From positions 19,290,501-19,354,500 of the forward strand of contig CM055317.2 of NCBI GenBank assembly GCA_029255685.2: 64,000 bases of DNA, read 5' to 3'. Both the position numbers and the translations under genes were made by a program. Positions 24,016 through 36,600 of the stretch are shown piece after piece. Origin of the DNA: Silene conica (taxonomy: Eukaryota > Streptophyta > Magnoliopsida > Caryophyllales > Caryophyllaceae). A model generated the notes under the pieces. It worked only from the letters and a program-made list of their open reading frames with translations, was not told the DNA's origin and made no database searches. Positions within the stretch are counted from its first letter, which is position 1. Every line of letters begins with the position of its first letter.

Positions 24016-24235
24016 CTCCCTCCGTTCTGAAATAATTGTCGTTTTTATTTTACGAGTTGAGTCTTTGAATTCAATTTCTACAAAAATATAGTGGTTACAA
24101 AATTATAAAATTCTTTACAACAGAGCTTCAATATGAGTATACACATCAATATATTTAGTTATATATTTTGAGAGATATTAAAGAGAGAAGTACGTGTCTC
24201 GAAAAATGAAAATGACAATTAAAAAACAGAGGTAG
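24016..24235. mobile_element. Stowaway-like MITE, 220 bp
   Basis: Starts CTCCCTCCGTTCTGAAATAA and ends with its imperfect complement (ACAATTAAAAAACAGAGGTAG). The TA dinucleotides at 24014-24015 and 24236-24237 are the target duplication. CTCCCTCCGTTC is the classical Stowaway (Tc1/mariner) end. No coding capacity. Confidence 0.9.
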
Positions 24236-24323
24236 TATGAGAATGTTATTAATGAAGTGTCCAAATTGAAGTGGAAGAAGAAGGAAAAGGAGAAAATATT
24301 AATAAATAATCATAACACTCATG

Positions 24324-24500
24324 AACCAAGTGCTCTAGGTCTAGTGAAAATCAGGGTTCCTTCAAAACATCGAAATGATGGACTGCGAGGTCCTGGGTTC
24401 GAATCTCCCTAGATGATAAGACTTTACATGGTACGTATTGGTTAGCATGGTATTGTTGCGTGCCCGGGGATGATCAAACCTCCTTGTCATCAAAAAAATG
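24324..24500 (+). mobile_element. tRNA-derived SINE, ~177 bp
   Basis: A perfect 12-bp duplication ATAACACTCATG borders the element (24312-24323 and 24501-24512). An A-box-like TAGGTCTAGTG lies about 15 bases inside, and a good B box GGTTCGAATC is at 24396-24405, both needed for RNA polymerase III. The 3' end is a TCAT phrase plus a short A run. It is presumably mobilised in trans by a LINE. Confidence 0.9.
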
Positions 24501-25090
24501 ATAACACTCATGTTACGAAAATTGTTAATGTACATGGTGTTTTATACGAAGCAACAATTTTAACATTTCCATGTTGGTGGTTAGTTGTCTTATTTCAAAT
24601 CAATAAGTCTCTTCTTAAACTGAATAAATCCGTTTTAAGATTAAAACGGGTCAAAGTATCACCTGTACAGATAAGACAATTTTTTTTATTAATATCCATC
24701 GTAAATGAGATTTTCTGTTTTTCAAGAAGGCAATCAAATAGCTCATGATCTCAACTCAAAAGCCATAAAGTTATTCATATAAGAGAAATTTTCATGTAAG
24801 TCTAAGTCAATTAAATTTATAAAAATATCATTACACTAATTATCCACTTTAAATAACAATCACAAATTCAAATGTTCTAAGTTCTAACACAAAAATTATA
24901 TCAAAATAAATAAAACGCTTAAAAAGGAAGTATGAGTACAAAATAACACAAATTTTCATTTGTGACACACACTTTTCGTCACACGCTTATGCCCTCTACT
25001 ATAATAAAAGTGGGAACTTAAGTAAATTCCAGTGAAAGAGTAAGTGAGAGATGTCACAAACTTGTCTTCACAAAGATTTATTTACAAAAC
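24501..25090. other. No gene recognised
   Basis: AT-rich sequence with a CTTAAACTG...TTTTAAGATTAAAACGGGTC patch that resembles text near 26180 and 30360, probably worn MITE sequence. Confidence 0.35.
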
Positions 25091-25091
25091 A

Positions 25092-25387
25092 AAGGGGTCG
25101 TTTGGTTCACAACGGGAAAATGAAATGCCCCATAAGTTCTAATTACTATGCTATTCTAATTCATGTGAACTTGAAAAAGTTGTTTGGTTATATGTGGGAA
25201 CTCCAATTCAATAGGAATTTTCTTACATATGGGTGCGTGGTAGGTAAGCAACGTCCTCCATATTTGAGGAATTAGAGTTCCTAGAAAGTTCAAATTAATG
25301 TGACATGGGGTAACCAAACAACAAGATATTTTTACACTTCCCATGAATTATAATTCATGTGTTTTTGATAGGCAACTAAACAAGCCC
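25092..25387. mobile_element. MITE with GGGTCGTTTGGTT ends
   Basis: Left end GGGGTCGTTTGGTTCAC, right end TAGGCAACTAAACAAGCCC; imperfect complements of each other. Inside, GGAATTTTCTTACATATGGG-type text pairs with downstream text. The ends resemble hAT or Harbinger-derived MITEs. Target duplication is not certain. Confidence 0.55.
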
Positions 25388-25739
25388 AAAATCACAAAAT
25401 AAATTACCCAAAAAGGAGTGACCCATACGGCTGAAAACCCTGTTCACGTCGTTCCATGCGGTACCTCCCCCGATTTTTTTTCCAACTTTCTTCTTTATTT
25501 CTTTCATTCTGCCTCTAAATTAAATACAATTCCTTCCACTTTCATCTCTCTCCTCACGAGATAATACACGAAAACAAAACCAAAATAAACAAATCAAAAT
25601 AAAACCCTTGAATTAAGATAGATTTTCATCTAAACCGGTGATTGTATCCGTCTTAAATCAATATATATATATATAATGAAAGTGGGCTTTTTCGAGCAAT
25701 GTGTTGGTCTCCAACTATTACAAAACACTATATTTATAA

Positions 25740-25990
25740 ATAATAATTTAGTTATAATTTTTCTATTACAATTTGAAAATAAGAAAATATTAAATTATTT
25801 ACAATTTTTCTATTAAAATTAGAAAATTAGAAAATAGTTTATTCAATAATAATTTGTTTATATTTTTCCTATTAGAATAAGAAAATAAGAAAATAATAAA
25901 TTAATTACAATTTTTCTATTAGAATTAGAAAATGGTTGATTATTTATAAATTTCCTATTAGATTTTGAACAATATTATTAATTAGGATTT
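25740..25990 (+). repeat. Degenerate tandem repeat of ACAATTTTTCTATTAGAATT
   Basis: Three to four ~65-bp units rich in TTTTTCTATTA and GAAAATAAGAAAAT. The same text recurs at 30000-30250, so this is the leading part of the longer repeat array described at 26300-31007. Confidence 0.6.
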
Positions 25991-27830
25991 GTGTATTTAC
26001 TATATATGGTTATGAACTTTATTCAATATTTTTATTAAATATGAGAATGAGAAATGAGTTAGAAAATAATTACTTATTTACAGATTTTCTATTAGACTTA
26101 GAACAGTATTCTTTAATATTTATATACTTACTATTTAAGATTATTAACTATGTTCAACCTTTAACTCAGTTTCTCTTCGTCTTAAGATTTAAATGGGTCG
26201 AAAATAGTCCCACTTGGAGATATAAGACAAATTTGTTACTTTTCCTTATGCATTATATTTTTATCTTTTCCATATTACTTGACCCTTCTTAAATTTAAAA
26301 TGAATACCCCGTCTTAATTATAAATTTGTGGACTTATAAATGAAAAATATTGAAGTATTTAACATTATACACTTTCGTACTTAACAATGCGAAAACAATG
26401 AGATAATTTCTTTAATTAAGTATAAACAAAAATAAGACAAATGTCAAATATACTATACTGTAGGAGTATAAATATAACTATTAAAGACCACAATGATAAT
26501 TTAGATAGATCAAGTGGAATAATTATTATTGTGTGGCTGGCATTTATTTTAAATGACTATTGAAAGGTATTTCATAAAAAAAAATATATTTATTTTCTGC
26601 ATATTTTCGCTTTATTCTATATAAATGAGACATTGGTTTATAGAGTGACGTATTTTATATGAGGGTGGGGGTATATAGGTTTTGAGGGAGGAGGCAAGTG
26701 TCTTAAGGGGTAGGGTTAGACTCTAACTTTTAAGAGTGTAATTTGAGTAGTACAATAAAATCTCGATAGGTTGGGGTGGTTCAGGAATACGGTTGATGAT
26801 TTTGATGATCAAATTGGTTAGTTGGGTTGTCAAGATTCGATTTAATGAGTATAAATATATAATTATAAATATAAATAATAAAGAACACAACGACGTTGTA
26901 ACACCCTCATAACCCAAGGCCTTTAGGTAGGACCATCGGACCATGAGTACATTACCATCTCAGTTTCCTGGGGCATAGTATAAGATAAACAATCACAACA
27001 ACATTATTTTAATCCAAGCTTATCAGTGTAAGAAAGAAAATACAACGTCTGCCAAAACTGCTCTCAAAGTACAAGCGGAAGCTAAGACTCACAGGCTCTA
27101 TAAAGTGGTGATCATACCTCCTCCCGGGCCAGCAAGCAAACTCATCTACGCATGCAGCTGAGACTCTTCTCACCAACACATGGATCATCGTAGTAAAACA
27201 ACAACAAGTATCAGCAACTGCATAAAAAGACGGATACAGTACCAAGTACAATACAACCAGTTATCATTATCACTACCATCCCTGTTATACCATATCCGTG
27301 GTGGCCTTTAGCCCCACACCAATTCCCCTACTTACCGCAGCAAGCAGGTACCTAGACCATTAATGTGCACATCCTCTCCGTGGCGGGTCCCATGAAAAGC
27401 AATCATAGAAGTAAGATCCGTTCCCCGCAACGGTCTCACACATTACCATTTAGATCCCAAGGATCACCCAAATAGAGTGATAAATTAACCATACAATATC
27501 GTCACAACACTATCATACAGAAACTGAGTAGGGAAACCCTACCTCAAACAATACAGCGAAAATGACAAGCACCACCTTTCTATCAACGTTCCTCTATGGA
27601 TCCTCCTCTTAAGGATTACACAAATACAGATTACTCATTACACAACCATAATCTATGATATACAAATGATAGGATGACACTTACTTGGGTAGAATACGTA
27701 TTAGGTAGATGATCGGGGCTCTTATACTCTTGCAACGGACTCTTGATGGGAACTGGGAGGAAGGGGGTGATAGTGATCTAGGGTTTTTGTTTTCTGATCT
27801 GGGTAAAATGAGGTTTTACCCTCGGTTCAC

Positions 27831-27838
27831 TTTATATA
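27831..27838 (-). promoter_or_regulatory. TATA box of the solo LTR
   Basis: Minus strand TATATAAA in the context GTTATATAAAGTGAACC, just downstream of the palindrome array and upstream of an AAAACCCTAG leader. It is the only strong TATA in this LTR and sets the transcription direction as minus. Confidence 0.55.
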
Positions 27839-27870
27839 ACAACTGCGGTCCGACGCCTGGAAAAAACTCA

Positions 27871-28074
27871 CTCGGTCGAGTACGACATACTCGGCCGAGT
27901 GCGACCTACTCGGCCGAGTGCAGCCTACTCGGTCGAGTATCACTTACTCGGCCGAGTTGGCTCGCAACTCAACTCCAGCCTAAAGGAGCTCGGCCGAGTA
28001 ACATATACTCGGTCGAGTGCGACTTACTCGGCCGAGTGCGACTTACTCGGCCGAGTATCACCTACTCGGCCGAG
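27871..28074. repeat. Ten palindromic CTCGGYCGAG boxes
   Basis: The boxes are spaced about 20 bp and flanked by TACTC/GAGTA or GAGTGCGAC. Boxes 1-5 and 6-10 form two similar super-blocks, each closed by a GAGTTG...CAACTCAACT phrase. Each box is a perfect or near-perfect palindrome with two CpGs. Confidence 0.92.
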
Positions 28075-28987
28075 TTGATCTACAACTCAACTTTTAACTA
28101 AAGAGGGGTGTTACAGACGTACGTGAGTCAAGCGGAATAACTGTGTTGGTGAGATGAAATCTAATTGTAATATTAGAAGGTATTTCATAAACAACAAAGT
28201 AATGATAAATAAAAGGTGTTTCCGAGACGTATAGAGTAAGCAGTAAAAAGATCGAAATTATTTTTAATCATAGTATTAGATTATTGTTTATTATAGTCCG
28301 TATTCATTTTATTCCTCCATATTTTAAACTTATTTTTTACAATAAGATATTGTCTTATAGGGTAGTTGTTGATTTGACATTAGATCTGTCGATTTTTGTT
28401 TTTAGGAATGGGGTAGATAGGTCTCAAGGGATAAATTAATTGTCTCGGGTAAGAGTTAATCTCCGACGTTTAAGTGTGATTTGATTTGTACAAAAAATGT
28501 CTATAGGTTATGGTTGTTCAGGGATACAGTTAATTATGTTGATAAAGTTGGTTAGTTAAGTGATCTGAGAAAGGTACGAACAATACCTGAATGGTATGAA
28601 AAGATGATACGTGTGTACTAAAGTTATGATTAGAACAACTGAGACAGTAAGTAAATAAATTTTATTTCAAAGTTCTATTTTGTGAAAATGACAGAGGCAT
28701 AAATGCTGTAAAAATAAGTTAAAAATATCTGAAATAACATGTATATATACTCAATTTTGATTGTTATAGTGTCGGAGTTGATTTTACATTAGATGTGTTT
28801 ATTTTTTTTAGGCGTGGGGTAGATAGGTCTTTAGAGAGGAGATACGTGTCTTAAGGGGTAGGGTTACTCTCCGACGATGTTGAATAATATGATTTGAGTA
28901 GTATAAGTAAATGTCGGTAGGCTGGAGTTTCTAGAGATACATTTTATAATTGATTTTGATGGTTAAGTTTGTTAGGTGGGTGAGAAG

Positions 28988-29609
28988 TAGAACTGATCAT
29001 TTCTGAGCTAGCTCGTCCAGCCCGATATTTGAGCGGGCTTGGTCACGGAAAATATTAAAATAAATGGTTAATGGACAAGGAAAACTTGGCCCGCTGAATT
29101 AATGGGCGGGTATGGACTAAATGGAAATGTTCCTGGATAACCCACTAGTCCCGCTAAAGCTCATAATTTAATTTTTACTTTCTATATATTATTTACTAAA
29201 CTAATTAATTATTAAGTCCATGTAGTAATCCAATACCCAAATAAATTAATAATGAAAAATAATAATTAAATGAGAAGTCCACCCATAAACTTACTCATTT
29301 TTGACTGTTTTTGCCTTCTTTGTTATGCTTATGAGACCAATATCAGTATAACACAGTTTCTTGTCGCATAAATATTTTATATACTGAGATTTTTGAGATA
29401 CTTATACATCATTTTAAAGTTCGTGACTATTATGTTTAAAAGCCCGACGGCCCATGGGCAGGCCCGCCAACATATAACGGACGGGTACAGACAACTTCAA
29501 CAAACTCGTTTTAGCGGACACGGACATAAAAAAAATTGGCCCGCCGGACACTTTTTCTTAAGGGTGGCCCGGTCCGTGTCCGGCCCAAGCCCGCAAACGA
29601 TCACCTCTA
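28988..29609. mobile_element. hAT-type element, 622 bp, non-autonomous
   Basis: An 8-bp duplication GTGAGAAG flanks it exactly (28980-28987 and 29610-29617). Terminal inverted repeats begin TAGAACTGATCATTTC on the left and TAGAGGTGATCGTTTG as complement of the right end. Subterminal regions are rich in GGCCCG/CGGGCC phrases (CCAGCCCGATATTTGAGCGG, GGACACGGACATAAA). There is no transposase frame. It is inserted in a unit of the array described at 26300-31007. Confidence 0.92.
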
Positions 29610-29999
29610 GTGAGAAGGATACTCATCGGGTAGGATTATACTCTGACGTTAACGAGTGTGATTTAAGAGAGAGACAAATATATTCTTATGTGGGTCTGGG
29701 GTTGTTCAAGAATAAGGATAGGGTTATGGTTGATTATGATGGGTTTTGTTGGTTAGTCGGGTGGAAATGGTTGAATATGGAAAATGGTGTGAGTAACGTG
29801 AGATATTGATTAAGGAAGGTAAATACATAAATTTTATTTGAAAAGTGTATTATATAAAAATAAGAACTGGCAAATAATATAAATATTGGCTAAAAACATT
29901 TAAAATATCATGTTTATAAACTCAATTTTATTTCTTAGTTAAATATAAAACTAAACAATGTTGAATGCTCTCTTGGGTCGGCGCATAAATTTTAATGTT

Positions 30000-30250
30000 G
30001 AATGACTTTATAATGGTTTTTGTGCTATTAAAATTAGAAAATTAGAAAATAATAAAGTATTTACGATTTTTCTATTAGAACTAGATTATAGTTGATTATA
30101 AAGAAAAAATAACTTATTTACCACCTTCCTATTATAATTAGAAAATATTAAATTATTTACAATTTTTCTATTACAATTAGGAAATAATTAATTAATTACA
30201 ATTTTTCTACCCCTTATTAGATTTAGAAAATTATATTCTTTAATATTTGT
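30000..30250 (+). repeat. Second copy of the TTTTTCTATTA tandem repeat
   Basis: Same degenerate AT-rich units as at 25740-25990, including ACAATTTTTCTATTA and GAAAATTAGAAAAT variants, part of the large array. Confidence 0.6.
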
Positions 30251-31007
30251 ATGCCTTCTATTTAAAAATTTTAACTTTTTGAAACTTTTCTAATAAATAT
30301 GAAGACGAGAAATGGGAAGAAAAGAACTACCTCAGTTAGTTTTCCTTAAAATGGAACTCCATCTTAACATTATAATGGGTCAAAAGACGTCACAAATCTA
30401 ATAAAGTAATGAAACATGAAAGGTATCTTTGTGACGGATATAGTACAGTGTAAAAAGATAGTTTTTTTAGTCATAGTTACGTTGTATGATAATAGTTTAT
30501 AATCTGTATTATTTTTCCTTTTTCTGTATATTTTGAACTTATTCTTTACAGATGAAACATTGATTTAAAGGGCGGAGGTTGATTTAACACTGGATGTGTT
30601 AATTTTTTGAGGGGGGGGAGGCCTGAAGGAGGATGTAAGTGTCTTGAGAGGTCAGATTACTCTCTGACGTTTAAGAGTATAATTTGAGTAGTTGACGCAA
30701 ATGTCAATAGCCTGCAATTGTTCAGCGATACATTTGATGAATGGTCAAATTGGTTAGTTGGGTTGTCAAATTACAATATAAGGAGTATAAATACAAATAG
30801 CGATATTCTACAGTGTACCGTCGAGTTTTTCGGTATTCAATGTTATACCCCTATATTTTTTAAACTCTATGGTGTGCCCCTGAACTTTGTATATGAATTT
30901 ATATCATAACCTTATTTATTGTCAATATTGTATAATGTAGAAAAGACAGAGGCACATATGATCTAAAAATAGGTCAAAAATCTCTTAAATATCATGTACT
31001 CCGTATA

Positions 31008-32017
31008 TGTTTGAGCTAGTGTCCTCTGCAGTTAGTGCGACAACATGAATAAATCTCTTAAAGGATCACAGGGTATACTTTGTATTTTAATCAGTTGATT
31101 CACGTTTATCAATAACGATTGGCTTGCTAGAAGTTTGACGTTATTGTCATACAGATGGTGGTAATAATTGGTCCCTAAAAGGCACACCTAAAGGATGTAA
31201 TCTGAGAGATATGATTAAATGAAAATGTAATCATATTGATACCTTATACCACTAAAAGGTTAGTCAATATAATGATGATACGTTTATTTAATACATATTA
31301 AGTAATATTAGCTGGGACGAATTAAAATGTTAATTCGTAATTAAATATAAAATGTTATATTTAATTAGTGTGTGTAATGTAATTATTTATTAAAGATTAA
31401 ATAATTTAGTTAAATATAAACGGTTATATTTAATTAGTAAATTATAAATATACAATATTTATAAGATGAACATTATACAGAAGAGAAGATAACAACCGAT
31501 GCTATATTGATAGAATTCGGTCAGCATAAGGGAGTGCACGGTCAGTTAGGTTTGTTACATGGTTTTGTAGAAGTTTATGTATACTCAAATATGGATTTAA
31601 GAAATTCTATCTAAACTCTGCAAGGTGGTTAGGCTTATAGAATAAGAGTTATTCTAATTAACAAACACCACCTACTACTATAAATTACATCAACTCAGCA
31701 CTCTCATGGGGACCGAGTTCCAACGCACAAAACCGACACTCCCTCCTCTCTCTAATTTTTATCATACACAAAAATTAACGGTAATTTTTTGCAGTTTCTA
31801 GCTCAAGAAAAGGTATTTCTCGGAGCGTCTTGGGTGCAACAATTAGGAGGATATCTATTTTGATATCTGTTCTTAGGCCTTTTGCGGGGACCAAAGATTG
31901 ATTCTTGATCATTATCCTTGTATCCCGTATTTTGTTTATGACTATAAATCATGTTTAGTAAATTCATTATATAATCCTGCAATTTTGTATTAGAAAGTAT
32001 ACAGATATTTTCCCACA
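31008..32017 (+). repeat. 5' LTR of copia element
   Basis: Begins TGTTTGAGCTAGTGTCC and ends ATTTTCCCACA. TATAAAT at 31679-31685 is a plausible TATA box, with a CTCTCATGGGG leader about 25 bases later. It matches the split 3' LTR throughout but with many differences, including a small indel near 31235-31260. Confidence 0.9.
31679..31685 (+). promoter_or_regulatory. TATA box in copia 5' LTR
   Basis: TATAAAT within ACTACTATAAATTACATC; conserved in the 3' LTR copy (near 46998). This suits an RNA polymerase II start in the LTR. Confidence 0.5.
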
Positions 32018-32018
32018 A

Positions 32019-32032
32019 GTGCTATCAGAGCG
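32019..32032 (+). promoter_or_regulatory. Primer binding site (initiator tRNA-Met type)
   Basis: GTGCTATCAGAGCG directly after the 5' LTR. The plant consensus is TGGTATCAGAGC, so one G is C here. Confidence 0.75.
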
Positions 32033-33646
32033 TTAGGATTACGAAATTTATTTTATATGATTTTCATAAACTTTTTTAAGAGAGAAAAAAAATCTATTTT
32101 TTTTTTTGGGTACTGTTCACGAAGAAAATAAAACTTTCTTCCGAGCAGACTGTTTTTTTCGAGCAGCCTGTTTTTTTATTATTTTTTATTTCGGCTGATT
32201 TTTTTACGGGCTGTTCTCGTCTTGTTTTTTTTTGTTATGCATTATAAGGATAATGTATACATGTTGTTGTGAAAAAAACTCACAAGTTTTGATACCCAGT
32301 TATTTTAAAAAGGTTTAAAATAATGTTGGATTAATTATATTATATGATAATATGAACAGGATTATGATTGATTAAAATTATGTGAGTAATTACGGAATTG
32401 TCACATAATTGAAGTCATTGTTAAATGGTGGTTTGGATAAATTACTCTACATAATTACGGAATTATGTCTTGAAAAAATAATTTATTAGTTGATGCATTT
32501 ATTTTATTATGTTGAATGTTGTGAATGGTTTTATTTACGTAGTTTTGCAATCGGTTGTAAAATGTAATACTTAGTGTGACCTTAGTAAATTATGTTTTCG
32601 TAATGAACGAAACATAATTTGTGATGTAATTATGAGTTCTCGAATCTCCTCTTGTGTATTTTTATTTAAATTACGTTTTTGGAATTAGAATGTAATAATA
32701 GGATTATATTTTGTAATTTATTAAATGTAATTTGAGAAGACTCAAGACGGAGATCGGATTGCTCACTCCCGCTACATGGACCAAGAAGGAACATCAAGAC
32801 AAGCTTCTAGGGTCCATTGCTGAATGGATTCCAAAATTGTATTTTGTTCTTTTTGGTAGGATAGGCCACACTAGGACATGTTTATTTTCGTTTTTATTCC
32901 GTTCTTATTGTTTTTCATTCACATGTTAGTTAGTGCATCATTTTCCGGCTAAACCAAATCACCTAAGATTGCATGAAAATTGACTCATATAGTATGCATG
33001 TTAATTATCATGGACATATAGATGTCACTAGTATATCACTTAAGCCATCATCTTAGTTTATTCATTATCGCATGCTAGATATTCGTTCACTTAAAATGAA
33101 TTAAAATAAAGTTGATGGGATCTTCCTCTATAACCTAAAATTGAGATTAGTCTTTATAAGTCAAATTACTATGAATCCCTTCTTCGTTTGGTAGGCATAT
33201 AGGACCTTAGTCTCCATATGACCCCTTCTACGTTGGGTAAGTAGTAGCTGTTGACTTATTTTACCTCAACATTATTATTCGAATAATATTTCGTGGTTAA
33301 TTATAGTGGACTAAAGATAGAATTTATGGAAATTTATCGACCAAGAATTCTAAAGGTAGAATTAGCCAAGATGTTGGCTTATCAATTTACAGAATTTGAG
33401 TCTTGGGATCATTTATATAATTCTTGAGGAAGATCAATTGTATAAATGCTTAAGTCATCGCATTAAACTGTTTTTGTATTAGACTATTCACAAAACGATG
33501 AGTATATATACTTATTATATTTTATTTTCTTCTTTACAGTGTAGAATTCATATCAAATCAATAATACTACATAACAAATAGCTGGCCATACTGATGACCT
33601 AATGCCAAATGTCACACTCGGACGCGAATCCTGACTCAAAGCTTTT
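32033..33646 (+). other. Copia 5' leader, non-coding
   Basis: T-rich leader between primer site and gag. No protein motif; frames such as 32732-32929 have no family resemblance. Confidence 0.5.
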
Positions 33647-36600
33647 ATGGACCACATGAATCAGTCCACGCAACTGAAGAATGATGGGTCGTCCAACTTT
33701 GCGGACTGGGAGGTATCATTACAGAATATTGCCATTGCTGACGGTAAGCTTAAGTACTTGACTGAGCCAAATACCGCCAAACCCAGGCCCCAATGCGGGA
33801 GCCAACGAAACACTCAAGTATAGTGATTTCGTTATGGAAGCGGGTGCGATAAAGAACGTACTCATCTTTGCAATGGAACCCAATTTGCAAAGGCGCTTCA
33901 TAGCCCAAGGTGCAAATAAGATTTTCACCACGCACACTAACGAGTTCTCAAAAGCACCGAGAATCGTTACTTATGAGCATACCTGTCGCTTCTTTGATGC
34001 AAAACTCCAGAGGGGAAAACCGGTTAGCCCACACATTCTTGATATGATCGAGAATGTCGAGAAACTAGAGGCACTTGATTGCAAAATCAGTGAGAGAATA
34101 GTCATTGACCATATGCTTAATTCACTTTATGACGGTTTTGCCCTTTTCAGGGCCAACTATTACATGAATGACATGAGGAAAACTCCTCATGAGCTACACT
34201 CCCTTATCGTACAGAACGAGAAGGATCTAAAATTGAGTGGGAGCATGAAGCAAGATGTTCTCATGATTTCCAACAAGGGCAAGGGTAAGGCTAAGACTCA
34301 TGGCAAGCTAACTGTAGCAAAGCCACCAAAGTTTAAGAAGGTTGGATTCAAGAGTGGGCCTGGTGAGACAAGTAGCACACAAGGGAAGACAAAGAGCAAA
34401 GACGGTGACATTGGGTGCCACCATTGCCACAAGACTGGGCATTGGAGGCAGAACTGTCTAGTGTACCGTGAAGACATAAAGGCAGGCCGCGTTGTTCATG
34501 TTGGTATGTCATCTTATATTCATATGATTGAGATTAACCATGCAAGTTTTGGAACTTGGGTACTTGATACTGGTTGTGGTTCTTATCTGTGTAATCATTT
34601 GCAGGGCCTAAAAAACATTACACCTCTCGCAAAGGGTGATGTTGACCTGCGAGTCGGGACTGGAGCAAAAGTTGATGCCACCTCAATGGGAACATATGTG
34701 ATCCAACTATCGAGTGGATTTGAGTTATATCTGTATAACTGTTACTATGTACCCACTTTATCTAAGAATATTCTTTATGTTTCCGTACTTGATAAAGATC
34801 GTTTTTCATTCACAATAAAGGATAATAGTTGTATTTTCTTTTTGAATGGAATAATCTATGGAAAAGCGGTTTCCATGAATGGCATTTATATCTTAGATCA
34901 AACGACTGAAATATTACACGTGAATAATAAGAAAATAAAGGTTGGTGACAAAGATCAAACTTATCTATGGCATTGTCGTATGGGACACATAAATGAGCTT
35001 ACATACAGATAAATGTATGTGGACCTATGTCTATCACCGCGTGAGATGGCTATAGATATTTTATCACTTTCACGGACGATTTAAGTAGATACGGATATGT
35101 CTACTTAATGAAGCATAAAAGTGAGTCCTTTGAAAAGTTCAAGGAATTCCAGGCAAATGTTGAGAACCAACTGGATAGAAAGATTAAAGCACTTCGATCA
35201 GATCGTGGTGGCGAATATCTTTCTAATGAGTTTGATCAATACATTAAAGACTGTGGTATAGTACTACATTTAACTCCACCAGGAATACCAGAATTAAACG
35301 GTGTTTCTGAACGGAGAAATCGAACATTACTTGATATGGTTCGATCATGATAAGTCACACGGTTGTGCCTAATTCTTTATGGAGTTTTGCTATTTTGTCA
35401 ACTGCTCTTATACTTAACCGAAGTTCGTCTAAAGTTGTAGACAAGACTCCATATGAGATATGGAAGGGAACGGTCCCTAACTTGTCCTTTATTCGGGTTT
35501 GGGGTTACGAGGCTTATGTCAAGTGGAGACACTAGGATAAGCTCGGCTCGTGATCGGTTAAGACATACTTTATAGGTTATACAAAAGGAATGTTTGGTCA
35601 TTACTTTTATTCGCCTACAGAACACCGTGTTTTTGTTGCGGCTGGTGCGAAGTTCTTCGAGAAAGAGTTTCTCGAGAAGACGAGTAATAGAATCTTTGAT
35701 CTGTCGGAGGTTCAAGAACCAACTACCAAGCAACCAATGGAAAAGTTGTTCCTTCATCTTCTGCTACGGTTAGTATTCCTGAGGAACCTAGAAGGTCGGG
35801 TAGATTCTCCATTCCTCCAGACTGATACATCGGTATGGTCGAGGAACTTGACGGAGTTGACGTTTTACTCTTAGAGTAACGAGCCGGTAACCTATAAAGG
35901 TGTTGTGACCTATTCCGACTCAAAGCTATGGCTCAATGCCATGCAATCCGAGTTGGACTCCATGTATGAGAATAACGTATGGGAGTTGGTTGATTTGCCT
36001 GATAAGGTACGACCTCTTCAGTGCAAATGGCTTTATAAAATAAAGCATTTCATGAGGGACAACCAGACACCTATAAGGCACGACTAGTGGCAAAAGGTTT
36101 CACTCAAGTGCAAGGGTTGCACTACGATGAAACTTTTGCACCATTAGTCATGTTGCGTTCTATTCGGATAATCTTAGCGATTGCCGCCTTTCATGACTAT
36201 GAAATTTGGCAAATGGACGTGAAAACCGCTTTCTTAAACTGTTATTTGGAGGACTTGTATATGATACTTCCCGAAGGTTTCATCGATCCTAAGAATCCTA
36301 AGAAAGTATGCAAGTTTAAGCGTTCCATTTATGGACTTAAGCAAACTTCTCGGAGTTGGAATCATCGTTTCGACCAAGTGATAAAAGAGAATGGTTTCAT
36401 TCGATCGGTCGAAGAACCATGTTTGTATATCAAGTCGAGTGGGAGCACGGTTGTCTTCCTAGTGTTGCATGTCGATGACATACTCTTGATTGGGAATGAC
36501 ATTCCTCTCCTTTCTTCGGTTAAAGTATGGTTAAAGAACCATTTCCAGATGAAAGATCTGGGTGAGACACAGTGCATCTTGGGGATCCGTATCTATAGAG

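Larger units (their letters stand above)
26897..28115 (-). mobile_element. Solo LTR, 1,219 bp, with CTCGGCCGAG array
   Basis: Minus strand starts TGTAACACCCCTCTTTAG; the other end is TGTAACACC on the plus strand, giving short inverted TG...CA ends. GACGT flanks both sides (26892-26896 and 28116-28120). No internal coding region remains. Near the minus-strand start are ten copies of CTCGGYCGAG in two five-copy blocks (27871-28074). A TATA box is at 27831-27838. This is a Ty3/gypsy-type solo LTR judged from the TGTAACACC ends; the lineage is uncertain. Confidence 0.88.
26300..31007 (+). repeat. Degenerate array of ~0.4-kb units, interrupted by insertions
   Basis: A block with GTGTCTTAAGGGGTAGGGTT, CTCTCCGACGTTTAAGAGT, ATTTGAGTAGTAC and GGTCAAATTGGTTAGTTGGG recurs near 26690-26850, 28430-28570, 28845-28985, 29625-29770, 30640-30780 and again at 47370-47600. 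Copies are diverged. A solo LTR (26897-28115) and a hAT element (28988-29609) sit inside units, and the copia element 31008-47335 splits the last unit. No coding content; it may be the body of an old Helitron ending at 48346. Confidence 0.7.

Noticed and set aside
24336..24405. Possible tRNA gene
   Set aside because: Only the A and B boxes fit; no full cloverleaf, and the flanking 12-bp duplication shows that it is a SINE.
27709..28101. 130-codon frame with repeated Leu-Gly-Arg-Val
   Set aside because: Translation of the CTCGGYCGAG boxes in the solo LTR, antisense to its promoter; no start context or family.
29393..29809. 138-codon frame
   Set aside because: It crosses the right end and target duplication of the hAT element, so it is accidental.
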